Source of the DNA: Adiantum capillus-veneris
Lineage: Eukaryota > Streptophyta > Polypodiopsida > Polypodiales > Pteridaceae
Direction of reading: 5' to 3'
Length of the DNA: 64,000 bases
Assembly: GCA_014529385.2 (NCBI GenBank)
Contig: CM043971.1
Coordinates: 97,804,485-97,868,484 of the forward strand
In this document: in pieces, positions 54,459 to 64,000 of the stretch
Position numbering within the stretch: position 1 is the first letter of the stretch
Layout of the letters: each line of letters starts with the position of its first letter
Notes under the pieces: model-generated
Databases searched by the model: none
What the model was told of the DNA's origin: nothing
What the model saw: only the letters and a program-made list of their open reading frames with translations
Translations under genes and position numbers: made by a program

Positions 54459-55050
54459 TCAGGCTTCACCAATTGAGCCTTCCTCGTTGGAGGAAGCACT
54501 CCAGCGTGATTGTTGGAAGCGTGCCATGCAGACAGAGATGGACGCTATCGAGCGGAATAAAACCTGGACTTTGGTTCCCATGCCCAACAGGCGGAAGGTG
54601 GTTTCTACGAAATGGATTTTCAAGACAAAGTACAAGGCCAATGGTTCCCTCGACAAACACAAGGTGAGACTTGTTGCTCGGGGTCTTACACAGAGTTTAC
54701 TCTCTAGGCCAACCTTGGTTGGCCTATCTTCGAGATGGATGTCAAAAGTGCGTTTCTGAATGGAGATTTGGATAAAGAAGTTTATGTGGAGCAACCTTGT
54801 GGGTTTCGTATAAGAGGCAAGGAGGATTGGGTCTATTAATTGTGGAAAGCATTGTATGGACTGAAGCTGGCTGGACGACAGTGGTACAACACACTTGATC
54901 AGTTTCTCATGAAGCTGGGGTTATGGTACCTCATCAAATTCCAACTGTTATGTCTCTGACAGCTCTTTGGTTGCGATAGTGATTGTCTATGTGGACGATC
55001 TCATTTTCACACGCTCATGGACCAGCAGGATCAAGTCGATCAGAAATCTA
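54459..55050 (+). pseudogene. Copia-2 reverse transcriptase
   Basis: LEEALQRDCWKRAMQTEMDAIERN and TWTLVPMPNRRKVVSTKWIFKTKYK in pieces, then DKHKVRLVARGLTQ. The conserved YGIDYEETFAPV segment is missing: sequence jumps to [20 protein letters not shown] in another frame. LWKALYGLK follows after a TAA, and the catalytic YVDD is at 54988-54999. A stop and several shifts make it inactive. Confidence 0.85.
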
Positions 55051-55759
55051 TGGAGATGCGTTTCGAGATGACCGTTCTTGGGCTTCTTCACTATTTTCTT
55101 GGATTCGAGATTTTTCAAACACTTGACGACATCTTCTTTTCTCAGCGGAAGTATCGATTGGCACTTCTCTTGAGCCCAGAGAGAACAAATCGCTTCACGA
55201 TCCTTCCCCATGGATTGACGTGGAGCAGTACAGGAATGTTGTTGGCTGCCTCGTATGGCTAACTTATTCCCGACCAGACATCTGTTACACAGTTTTTGTC
55301 CTCAGTTCCTTCAACACCCGACCTCGTCAGCGACATTGGCAGTGTGCCTAGCATACTTTGTAGTACATCAGCGGCACCTTGGACCATGGTGTGTTCTATG
55401 GTCGCTCCAAGGGTTGCACCTTACTTGGTTGGTGCAATTCCGATTGGGCAGGAAATCCAGATGCTCGGCGCTCTACTACAGGAGTAATTTTCACACTCGG
55501 CTCGGGACCCTTTTCATGGAGCAGTAAGCGGCAACCCACCGTTGTGCTATCTTGCACAGAGGCGGAGTACAGAGCAGCTTGCTATGGTGCTTGTGAGGCC
55601 ATATGGCTACGAAGACTACTGGGAGAGTTGTGTTTTCCCCATACTGCTACGACTCGTCTTTTGTGCGACAATCAGAGTTGCATTGCCATTGCGAAGAACC
55701 CTATCTTTTATGCTCGGACAAAGCACATTGAGGTGCAGGACCACTATGTTCGGGAGTAG
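55051..55759 (+). pseudogene. Copia-2 RT end and RNase H
   Basis: LHYFLGFEIFQTLDDIFFSQRKY, then after shifts the RNase H frame 55379-55759 with LLGWCNSDWAGNPDARRSTTG, LSCTEAEYRAACYGACEAIWL, LLCDNQSCIAIAKNP and ARTKHIEVQDHYVRE. All RNase H landmarks of copia are present. The C-terminal tail continues in broken frames to about 55900. Confidence 0.87.
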
Positions 55760-55897
55760 GTTTTGGCTGGAGATCTTCATTTGGAGTATGTCCAGTGGAC
55801 AATGGTGCAATGCAACAGACATCTTCACGAAGGTTGTACCTCAGTGGACCTTGGCTTCTCACCTTCGACTCGTCTCTGCTGTCTCAACAACCAGTGT

Positions 55898-55907
55898 TGA
55901 GAGGGGG
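55898..55907 (+). other. Copia-2 polypurine tract
   Basis: TTGAGAGGGGG directly before TGTTAGAGTTACACC, the usual copia 3' arrangement. Confidence 0.8.
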
Positions 55908-56200
55908 TGTTAGAGTTACACCATCGTTGCTTCGCCATTTTGTACAGCTAGTGATTGTCCCGGGGTGGCCACCCATCGCACATCATGTAGATTGCATGGG
56001 CAGACACTTTAGCACGTGTCGCGTCGGTCATTTTTTGAGCCTGGTTGGGTGTACACATTTTCAGCCATTTTTGGGCTTTTATGTTTTTTGCACGAGTTAC
56101 ACATTTTGCCCTACCTCAACCTAAGATTCTATAAATAGAATGCTTAGGATCTTGTAGTCATTCAGATTGTGTATTGAGAGCATCATTGCAGAGCACTTGT

Positions 56201-56272
<72 letters not shown>

Positions 56273-56331
56273 GCGTTTTCGGCGAGGGTGTGAGGGGGTG
56301 GCTCACACCCTCTCACTCTCACAATCCTCAC
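55908..56331 (+). repeat. Copia-2 3' LTR
   Basis: Starts TGTTAGAGTTACACC. It contains a long (TC)n run at 56203-56270. The end is set at CAATCCTCACA before 56332; without a 5' copy this is an estimate. Confidence 0.6.
56203..56270. repeat. (TC)n microsatellite
   Basis: About 34 uninterrupted dinucleotides inside the Copia-2 LTR. ORFs reading as repeated RERERE or SLSLSL across it are artefacts. Confidence 0.95.
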
Positions 56332-56372
56332 ATGTAAGGAATGCGCACGCCTCCTTTGCTCCTCTGCTAGTG

Positions 56373-56675
56373 TCAAGTTAATGATGGTGGGTGTGGGGAT
56401 GGGGGTTGATTCTTTGCCTTTGCCTTTTTTAGTGACCTCATCCATTTCTCGGCCTCATTCATTTTCTTTTGAGTTTTTGTAATTATGTCCACCCAAGAAG
56501 TCATCATTTCTTTATTTTGCTCCTTCCCTTCTTTGATGACCTGCACTTGCTCTTTTATGGTGTTGAGCTCTTCTAGTACCGATGGTTGGTGTTCCCCTTC
56601 TTCGACTGCACTTTGTGAGCGCACCTCTTCAAGATCCTTCTTGAGTCGTGCAATCTCCTCATCCTCGGCCGTCAC
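56373..56675 (-). pseudogene. Coiled-coil ORF fragment, possibly Gag N-terminus
   Basis: A 100-residue minus-strand frame opening MTAEDEEIARLKKDLEEV, with clear heptads and no other motif, ending in a Lys/Pro-rich stretch. Gag N-termini of gypsy elements in this window (B, D, H, E) have similar coiled coils, so it may be a relic of another such element. No LTR edge or capsid block is seen nearby. Confidence 0.4.
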
Positions 56676-57116
56676 CCGACTCTCGAGTGTCTTTATCGTG
56701 CCTAGGAGGCTACGATTTTATTTTGTTGATGCGCTTGTTCCACAATTTGTGCAATTCCTTTGAACCACACTATGCATACAATATTCTTTACCACATTATG
56801 CACGCATTTTGATGCACACTATGCATACAGTCACCAAATTATGCGTGCTTGGCTGAAACCTTAACTGAATTGCCACTGTACTTGGCCTGCCCACTATCCC
56901 GAGCCCTTTACTCCCTGCCCAGTTGTGTGCACCGAAACCCTAATCGCGCAGCAGATACACAGGTTCACTGGCGCGCAGGCTCGCAGCAGGTTCGAAACCC
57001 TAATCGCACAGCAGATACGCAGGCTCATTGGCGTGCAGTCTCACAGCAGAGGTAACCTGTTGCGCGAGAGAGAGCCTTGCAGTCGTCTGCTAAGCAGCGA
57101 CGTGCTCGTCGCCCTC

Positions 57117-57118
<2 letters not shown>
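56676..57118. other. Spacer with a short tandem duplication
   Basis: Near 56935-57045 the phrase GAAACCCTAATCGC-CAGCAGATAC-CAGG occurs twice about 62 bp apart. No gene. Confidence 0.5.

Positions 57119-57190
<72 letters not shown>
57119..57190. repeat. (GA)n microsatellite
   Basis: About 36 uninterrupted dinucleotides, abutting the 3' tail of LINE copy 2. Confidence 0.95.
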
Positions 57191-57191
<1 letters not shown>

Positions 57192-57660
57192 GAATGTTAT
57201 ATTAAACGGCTTCAAATGGCCAAAATGACCTATGAGACCAAATTGATACAATCCTCGTGGATCTAATATTTCTAGGTACAAAAATAAAATGAAGCAAATT
57301 GAAAGAAAGACTAAAATCGTCAGACTGAAATCATTATCATCATCATCAATGCCCGAGGATGCCCGGCATCGGGCGTTGTCCGAGAAAGTATTGCATCGGT
57401 TGCTGAAGAGCTTTGTCAATGTCCGCCTCTGTAAATAGTCGTACTGGGCATCTTCCATATCGTTCTAGAATAGTCTTGATCCTTTGATGGAGCCTCCGTC
57501 GATGTTGTGGTTGCCCTCGTGGACATGGGTGTCTAGCTCTTTTGAGCTTAATGGCTTTGTCCACTAATCTACCTGTGGTACAAGTGGTCTTTGAAGTCTG
57601 CTGTGAAGCATGCTCATCTGGCTGCTGAGTCCCTGCTCTGAAGAAGTTGGTGATCTCCCT
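57191..57660 (-). pseudogene. LINE 3' end (copy 2)
   Basis: Minus-strand frame 57660-57346 reads ITNFFRAGTQQP, then KAIKLKRARHPCPRG, QHRRRLHQRIKTIL and CPVRLFTEADID. This parallels copy 1 (ITDFFRADTEQP, HRRRLHQKIR, RPVRLLTMEEID). The 3' non-coding part matches copy 1 at TGACCTATGAGACCA and ends at the (GA)n. Only the last ~105 residues of ORF2 remain; no zinc motif. Confidence 0.72.
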
Positions 57661-59541
57661 CTATGAATGTCTCCCATTGGTGTGTGTGTGTGTGCGTGTG
57701 TAACTGTGAATTCCTGCTCCTCTGTCGCATGGATCTCTTGCACGTAGCAGCAGCCATATGCACCTTTGCCAGCGCGCGCACGTGCGCGTGCGTGTTTGTT
57801 GGGGTACATAAGTTCTTTTGCAATCGCGTTCTCAGTCCTACGCAAACGCGTTCTCTTCCTGCACAAGTTCAGCCCATGCGCACTCAATCCTTTTACACTG
57901 ACCTCTTCGGCTCTCAACATCTGCATCATCGTCCTCGTCTGTAGCAGAGGGTAGTGTGTTGGTTCGATTTTTTGTGGGTGTCTGTGGGTTTGTGTGGCCA
58001 GGTATCCTCTTGTGCAGATTTCAGCATGTCCTTGCTGCTTCTTCATCTAGAGGATGCTCGCTTGACTGTGTGTGTGTGTGTGTGAGTGAGTGTCTGTGTG
58101 TACGCGCCTGGGGGATTTGGGGGTGTGGTAAATCCTTCGACCAATCGTCTATCGCGCAACTTTGTTTTGCACAACATCTACCCTGTGCAGGCCCTTCACA
58201 GAGCGCCGGTGGTTGAAGTTTGATTTTGCCTGCACGCAGTCGTCCTGTCGTTTTGTGTGTAAGAGAGTGGTGTGAGTGTTTCTGTACAGTCAGCCTCGTG
58301 TGTGTGTGTCTGTGTCTATAGTAGTCAAATATCTAAAACCCCCAAAAAAAAAGAGTGCGTTGTCGGAAAGTGTGCGGTCTAGCTGGGAAGGTGCAGAACC
58401 TCTGGCTGTGAGAGTTCGTGATGAGAGTCACAAACCCTTTGCAAGAAAGCGTTTGTGGAGAATCACCAACCCTCTTTCTAAGGGTGACAGAGAATCTAAG
58501 AGCGTTCGTGATAGCAAAGTCACAAACCCTCTTTCCTATCGTGCTTGGAAATTGCTTGTTTTCGTAGTCGAGTGTATGATGAGAGGATCATCAAATCACA
58601 TTCAATTTCACTTAAAAAGACCATTGAAAAACACTAATGTTTCAGCCATGAAACCTCGATGCTCATACAAGCACAATTCTCAATCAAAACCCAAACCTCT
58701 TTCATGGTATCATGTAGCCTCGCCCCCAATTACGTAGTCGTAACATCAAACAGCTGAAAGAAATACACGAGCTTCCACCTTCATGGCGACCATTTTCTGA
58801 ATTTGCAGAGATTTAAGAGCTTCAAAAGTGAAGCCCACACACCATTTTGATAAGGGGGAAACCCTAATTCACTCCCTCACTAGCTCAGATACAAGATTTC
58901 GAAGAGGCAGGACTGCCCTACACATAGATTGAGCAACCATGGAAGCAATTCACAGTAGAGCAAAATTGCTGGTTTTTCCTGTAAAAAGCCCTCCTCTCTC
59001 TCTTCCCCACGGCATTATGAGCTGATGTGTCAATTTTTGGGCCATTTTGCCACTTTGGACCAAAACTAGGCCATTTTCAGCTCATTTTTTATCCAAAAAA
59101 TGCCATTTCTAATGCAAAAAATCCCTAAATTTGTGGGATCACTCGCATAAGCATAAAAAGCATAGATAAGCATGATTTTTCATCCATATACCATTTTGGG
59201 TCACTTTCCATGCAATTCTGCAACGGCGCCTGTTAGCTGCTATTTTTGGCAGTTTTTGCCCGCATCAGTCTTTGTAGGCGAAATGAGTGTGCCACCATGA
59301 AACACTTGGACTATGTACATTGTCAAACCAAATTAAGCATCTTATCAAGTGGAAAAACATGCAAATCGGCCACATCCAGGGCAACGACTCCCCAGATAGG
59401 TATGTACATGATAATGACTGCAGTAGACGCTTCAACATATATCACAATATGTACATGATTGCTTTTATTTGCATACATCGAGAACTGTCAAGAGTGAGGT
59501 GAATGTTTTATTTCACACTATGTACGTGCCACGGCACGACA
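57661..59541. other. Unassigned region, including the presumed 3' LTR of element G
   Basis: G/T-rich sequence with short (TG)n runs (57679-57700, 58069-58084). A plus-strand ORF at 58276-58737 repeats phrases like RDESHKPFARK and SKVTNPLS, which are low complexity at DNA level (GAGAGTCACAAACCCT). On the minus strand an LTR seems to start at 59541 (TGTCGTGCCGTGGCACG) after polypurine CAGAGGGGGTCGA at 59554-59542. Its other end is not identified. CGTGCC-AC-GGCACG at its start is a 14-bp inverted repeat. Confidence 0.4.
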
Positions 59542-59554
59542 TCGACCCCCTCTG
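59542..59554 (-). other. Element G polypurine tract
   Basis: Minus strand CAGAGGGGGTCGA shortly after the pol stop and directly before TGTCGTGCC. Confidence 0.6.
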
Positions 59555-59600
59555 AACCTGCACATCCTCCGGTATGTGCCACAACAACATTTGTAGAGCA

Positions 59601-61511
59601 TTAAAACTCATGGTCAGACGCCATATTCTCACTTTCATCCTCAGTTTGCATATAGTTGGCTTCATCATCCTCTTCACTTGGTTGTGCATCAAATGGATGA
59701 GAATCCCCTCTTCTTTTGAATAATTTAATTCTTTTTCCTGCAATGGGAATTTTCAGTTCTGTCCGATCCAGTTCACGCAAGGTGTAGGTTGCATTTCCAT
59801 GCACATGTTTGACAACATAAGGACCAAACCATCTCTTTGCAAGCTTCCTTATTGTAGAGTGCTGGTTTTCAAGGCTACTATCGTACACCAACACCCAATC
59901 ACCTTCTTCAATGTCTTTCGGTCTGAGCCTATGCATCTTGTCAAATCTGTCTTTGTTTTTCAACCTTGCATTCTTTAGTCGAGCTTTTGCAAGCTCAATG
60001 TCTTCAGGCCTTCTTTCCAATTGCCGTATGCGCAATGCAAGAAGGTCTTCTCTACTCATTCCATCTTCCCATGGCAATACATTCCATGTAAGAACTACAT
60101 CTTCAATTGGCATCACAGGTTTTTGACCATACATCAATTCAACATGCATATAGCCAGTAACTGAACTATGTGTTGTACGGTCAGCCCACAATGCAAATGG
60201 CAGTAACCTTGGCCACTCTCCAAGCTTCCCTTCACAAGCCTTAGCTAAAGCTTTGATTATTGGAGGATGTCCTCTTTCACTTTTGCCATTTCCCTCTGGG
60301 TTATAAGCACAAGTTAAAGCTAGTTTGATGCCCATTCTAGAGAAGAATTCCCTTGCTTCATCAGCATCCAATTCTCCTCTATCTGCAGTTATCTTTCCCA
60401 CACACCCATAGCGACAGATCACATCTTCAAGAAAAAATTTACATACAGCTTGTGTACTCTTTGTTCTCAATGCTCGCCCTTCAACTTGATTAGACAAATC
60501 TTCTCTTGCAAGCACCAAATACCTCATTTGCCAAAGTCCCAAAGGCATTGTAACCAAATCCACAACCCATTTGTAATGGATGGCTAATGGATAAGTAGGA
60601 TGTAGTCCATCACGATGCCGTACATTTGAATACATTTGGCATGTCACACAAGACTCCACAAACTCAGCCACATCCTTATACATCCCTTTCCACCAATACC
60701 TTTCTTTTACCTTGGCAAATGTTGCCCATACACCTCGATGTCCTGCCCATAAACTTTCATGGAACTCCTTGATGATTTGTTGCTGAGTAACCTTATCGCA
60801 TACTACACGCAATGGTGTTCCATCTCTTCGTTTAGGATGCTTCCATAAGTAGCCATCCCTCAAGAAGTATCCATATGCTTTTCTTCTTATCCTCTTAAGT
60901 TCTTGCTCAGTCCAATCATCCTGCTTCTGCAGAGTACTTAAGTAGCGACCTATCAAGAGCCAGTCATCCTCATATAGTTCCTATGAAAAGGACTCAAGTG
61001 AAGACACAAAACATGCATGACTACTCTTTGTATGATCAATAGTGTAAAACTTTGTGCCAACATCATCTCCCTCAATAATCATATCCTGTTCATCTTCATA
61101 CCTTGCCCTAGATAGCATATCTACCATTGGATTGTCTTTCCCTGCAATATGCTTGAACTCAGGATTCAAGGACTTTATGTAGGCTATCCATCGCAGCATT
61201 GCAATATCAGGAGTCGAACAGTTTGTGATCATTCCAAGAAGAGGCAAACAATCAGTTTCCACAACCACTGATGCCCCTATCAAGTACTCCTTGTCACACC
61301 TCAATGCTGTAACCACCCCCCATAGTTCCCTTTTTACTTATGCATAATCGCGCTGGCGAGAACTCAGAATCTTGGCTCCAAATCTCACCACATACCTTTC
61401 TCCCTTATCATCATCTTGCCCTACTGCCCATCCTATCCCTGAAGAACTCGTGTCCACTGTCACAATGACAGGTCTCTCACATGCATAGTCCACCTTTCTC
61501 AAGGTTGGTCA
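59601..61511 (-). pseudogene. Element G: Ty3/gypsy RNase H and integrase remnant
   Basis: One frame from about 61511 to 59601 with only two stops: TAA near 61337 (YA*VKREL, expected CAA) and TAG at 60983-60981 (SFS*ELYE, expected CAG). RNase H: VTVDTSSSGIGWAVGQ, KRELWGVVTAL, VETDCLPLLGM, GKDNPMVDMLSR. Integrase (from M 60956): HHCC as FHESLWAGHRG and CVTCQMY, core Asp in WVVDLVTMP, Asp in ITADRGELDA, Glu in NGKSERGH, then GDWVLVYD and RWFGPYVVKHV. It ends in an acidic tail. RT, protease and Gag are missing, cut at the junction with F. The integrase wording resembles gypsy elements I associate with fungi more than the usual plant clades. Confidence 0.85.
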
Positions 61512-62283
61512 GCATCTGCGTTTTCCGGGCTGAAACTGCAAACTTTGTGGGATCTGACCGTGCGGCGAGGATCTGCTGTGGGAAGGTGAGATTTGTGAGG
61601 TTCAGGACTTGTTCTGTGGAGTGGCTATGCTGAAAACTGAAAACGCTGGTCTTCTTGTTGACTTGTCACAATGGAACTGCAAAAAAGCTATTATGCTGCT
61701 CCAAAAACGCTAGGTTGATATGGTGTCATGCGGGGAGAATCTGCTAACGCTAGGGCTGATCTGTTGTATCCTGGTATTGCCAGGCTGCTGCAAGTGCAAA
61801 ACGCTGGGTTGATCTGCAAATTGAAGGAAACACTGGCTGTTGTTGGTGCAAAACGCTAGGTCTTGCTGCTGATGCAAAAATGCTAGGCCTGTTGAGAAGG
61901 TGCCTGTTGAACTGAGTTCCTGCTGCCTCCTCTGCCAGAAAGTGCTAGCGCTAGGTTTTCTTATATACTACACTTGCCAATTTGCCCTACCTAGTTCCCA
62001 ATAAAAGTCGTTTAAAAATAATAAGTGAAAAATGTCAAAAATAGGGAAAATAGGTCTATGCACTGTAAAAATGCTCCTGACGGGTTCTGATGGAAATCTA
62101 ATGGTCATGTTGTGTGCAACCAGAGGATATGCATCTAATCTAAGTGCTTGGACATGCGCGATCTGCGAACAGACTCATAGAGGTGCCAAATCACTTCCTA
62201 TTCTAGACTGACTTGATTGAACTGAACCCTTGTCATGCTGTAGCTTGTCCACGGACACATAGGGTTGGATGTATCACGTGACA
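61512..62283 (-). repeat. Element F 3' LTR, truncated
   Basis: Ends ...TATCACGTGACA on the plus strand, matching the B and D LTRs. It begins inside LTR sequence (CAGCATCTGCGTTTTCCGGGC) at the G junction. TATA equivalent near 61963. Confidence 0.8.
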
Positions 62284-62560
62284 TCCCCTCCTTTTCAAAG
62301 TGAGATACTGGTACCGAACTGTATGGTGTCGAGGGAGATCACCAACAAGGTCTGGAATCCTGGGAAGGACTCTTCGTCGGCCCACTCCTTTTCAAAGTGA
62401 GGTACTGGTACTAAACTGTATGGCGTCGAGGGAGATCACCAACAAGGTCTGGAATCCTGGGACATCCCCTCCTTTTCAAAGTGAGGTACTGGTACCGAAC
62501 TGTATGGCGTCGAGGGAGATCACCAACAAGGTCTGGAATCCTGGGAAGGACTCTTCGCCG
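62284..62560. repeat. Triplicated polypurine and 3' coding end in F
   Basis: The phrase CTTTTCAAAGTGAG-TACTGGTAC starts at 62291, about 62388 and about 62472, each followed by CGTCGAGGGAGATCACCAAC and GGTCTGGAATCCTGGG. Element B has a single copy (44816 onward). Spacings are about 97 and 84 bp. Confidence 0.85.
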
Positions 62561-63340
62561 GCCCACTCTGATGCGTGGGTCGTGCGATACTTGAACTTCA
62601 TAAAGGTCTGCAACGCTTGCTTCTTTGGGCCGCGCCGAAAGCGACACAAAGTCCTCTGTGGCTCCTTCAATGCTTCAACTTCGTCTATAGTCATGCGTCT
62701 ACCTTCTTCAAGAATCTCCGAGGCTGAAAATTCTTAAAACCACTCGCAACACAAAAACATGAACATACCCATTCCATGTAAAGTGATTGGAAAAAGACTA
62801 TCCTTTCGAACAAACTGTACATGCAATGCAGATGAACAAAGTGACGGAGTGCCAAACCGTTTATTAAACACACGCAAACAATGGGATCGAATCTTGACTT
62901 TTTGATTTAAATCAATCAACTATGGCAAATCACAATGGAAATGCCTATGCTTGATGCTCAATCTTTCTTGTGCTCTTTCTACGACTGTGTCGTGCCAAGG
63001 AAGAGACATGGAATGTGACTTCCCTGAATGCAAACATTTCATCTTTTCATGAATCATCCGCATACATCCGTGCTCAGCGTACAATATGTCATGCTTATGA
63101 AAAGGCATCACATAAGGACGGTGACTAAAATACAGGAAACGATCACGAATGAAACACTCAAACAATGCGTGTTGACTAATCAGTCGAACACATAATACTT
63201 CCTAAGAGGGTTCCTTGGACCTCGACTCGAGAGTCAAGCTCGGTTCTGCGTGATCGAACGAATCTGCAATGAGGTTAGCTTCACTAGGAAAAGTGGCAAC
63301 TAAACCATCATCCTTGTGAACAATCACATTATCTTCCTAC
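62345..63340 (-). pseudogene. Element F C-terminal ORF with chromodomain-like end
   Basis: Homologue of the B ORF in several frames: FLYFSHRPYVMPFHKHDI, QKVKIRSHCLRVFNKRFG, FPITLHGMGMFMFLC, SEILEEGRRMTIDEVEALKEPQ, FMKFKYRTTHASEWAGEESFPGF in two parts. Stops interrupt at about 62736 and 62922. The two copies agree best over the last ~90 residues. Confidence 0.55.
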
Positions 63341-63618
63341 AAATCATCATGCTTGTGAGAAATCACATCTTGATCATGCAAATCATCATGCTTATCATTA
63401 TCATGCAAATCATGGAATTACTGTGTGTCGTGCTTTGGAGAAGACGAGACTGAGAGAGTCTCCTCCTGAATCCTTTCAATCTTCGGCTGTACATTAGAAA
63501 TGAGAGATGAAGAATGAACAACTTGCTCTCCACAAATGACAAGGGGAGAGTCACTTTTGGCATTGAAAATGAACGTATTTTCCGCCCAATCAATGAGAGC
63601 GTTATGTTCACGAAACCA
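63341..63618 (-). pseudogene. Element F post-protease spacer with HD repeat
   Basis: The frame continuing after the TGA at about 63618 reads WFREHNALIDWAENTFIF, the usual motif after a gypsy protease. Next come TLSVSSSPKHDTQ, a stop and the HD-rich repeat HDNDKHDDLHDQDVIS, which matches element B. Confidence 0.6.
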
Positions 63619-63921
63619 TCAAATGCCCAAAAGCATATCACATCGTGAAAGAGGGGAGACTACAAATTTCCTGCGGAAGGACACTTGTTGAACATCAAGG
63701 CACTCTTGCATGATGAGAGAGTTCATACCGGGAGAGAAGCCTGACACCTCGAAAGGAGATGTCTTGCGAACCTCCAAGTGGGCTCTTTCGACAAGAGAGT
63801 CACTAATCAAATCATGCATACTGCTTGGGTCAAACAATATGACAAAACGCTGACCATTCACATGACCATAACACTTAATGAGAGACCCATCAATGGGAGG
63901 ATCATGAGAGACTTGGGTCAT
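63619..63921 (-). pseudogene. Element F retropepsin-like protease, catalytic motif altered
   Basis: FVILFDPSSMHDLISDSLVERA has the layout of the gypsy protease loop (FDSGS-HNLIS), but Asp-Ser-Gly is Asp-Pro-Ser. LSRCDMLLGI then TGA, WFREHNALIDW closes the domain (LGMPWL--HNALIDW). With Gly lost from the catalytic loop it is very likely inactive. Upstream sequence to 64000 is Ser/Asn-rich and may be the Gag-protease linker. Confidence 0.7.
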
Positions 63922-64000
63922 ACTCGTGTTCTCATTTATTGCATTGACAGAGGAAGTGGATTCTGTGGATTCTTTAGATTCATTAGATTCAAGCTTAGGA

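Larger units (their letters stand above)
42397..56331 (+). mobile_element. Copia-2: 5'-truncated Ty1/copia element split by nested insertions
   Basis: Copia pieces at 42397-43623, 47714-48247 and 53870-56331 form one element once B (43624-47713) and D (48248-53869) are removed with one copy of each target duplication. Gag, knuckle, protease, integrase, RT and RNase H occur in the right order. The 5' LTR, leader and first Gag residues are missing at the junction with H. The right limit of the 3' LTR is approximate. Confidence 0.85.
61512..64000 (-). mobile_element. Element F: family-X element, 3' part
   Basis: LTR piece 61512-62283 (its R/U5 end is missing at the junction with G), a triplicated 3' segment 62284-62560, C-terminal domain, HD spacer and a protease relic, running off the window. 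Nearly collinear with B over the shared parts. Confidence 0.8.

Noticed and set aside
56121-57266. ORFs of repeated RE/ER or SL residues
   Set aside because: They read through (TC)n and (GA)n microsatellites and carry no other protein signal.

Overview
This window looks like nuclear DNA of a land plant, most probably a fern or other seed-free vascular plant. The main reason is one long intact PLS-type pentatricopeptide repeat (PPR) gene whose wording (MYGKCG, ALQLYR-M-E-G, ALQACG) resembles the large organelle RNA-editing PPR families of those plants. The rest is a dense bed of retrotransposons, microsatellites and short interspersed repeats. I see no bacterial features. The taxonomic call is inference from one gene and the repeat style.

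Layout. 1-556: frameshifted LINE endonuclease fragment (+). 588 to about 18,600: one giant decayed Ty3/gypsy element on the minus strand ('element A'). It has a 3' LTR at 588-1522, Gag and Gag-Pol from 17,464 down to 7,812, and an extra long coiled-coil ORF in the env position (4943-1727). Two non-coding blocks of a ~285-bp tandem repeat, each unit built round a 24-bp palindrome, flank the coding part. Element A has a duplicated HHCC zinc module in its integrase and a second retropepsin-like domain after the integrase. 18.6-23.9 kb: non-coding, with simple repeats and SINE-like pieces. 23,934-29,523: young but ORF-broken Ty1/copia element (+), 'Copia-1'. 30,555-34,100: the PPR gene (+). 34.1-36.8 kb: downstream region with a LINE 3' tail and weak gag debris.

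36,805-56,331 is a nested retrotransposon complex. A 3' LINE fragment (-) is followed by a solo piece of an LTR family ('X') and by a gag-only gypsy derivative 'H' (38,830-42,396). H is fused directly to a 5'-truncated copia element 'Copia-2' (+, 42,397 to about 56,331). Copia-2 is split by two non-autonomous family-X elements: B (43,624-47,713, target duplication TCAGG) and D (48,248-53,869, target duplication CCCTA). D is itself split by a very young small LTR element E (49,964-52,453, target duplication CTGCG). Removing E, then B and D, restores the order of the copia reading frames.

56.3-64 kb holds a coiled-coil ORF fragment, a second copy of the LINE tail, a (TG)-rich unassigned stretch, a gypsy RNase H-integrase remnant 'G' of a type that reminds me of fungal gypsy elements, and the 3' part of another family-X element 'F' running off the window end.

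The elements supply Gag, protease, RT, RNase H and integrase pieces, but no copy is fully intact. The X, H and E copies keep LTR, primer-binding site and polypurine tract while lacking RT and integrase, so they would have to be mobilised in trans. Four minus-strand elements (H, B, E and, imperfectly, D) and Copia-1 have a primer-binding site complementary to initiator-Met tRNA (TGGTATCAGAG).
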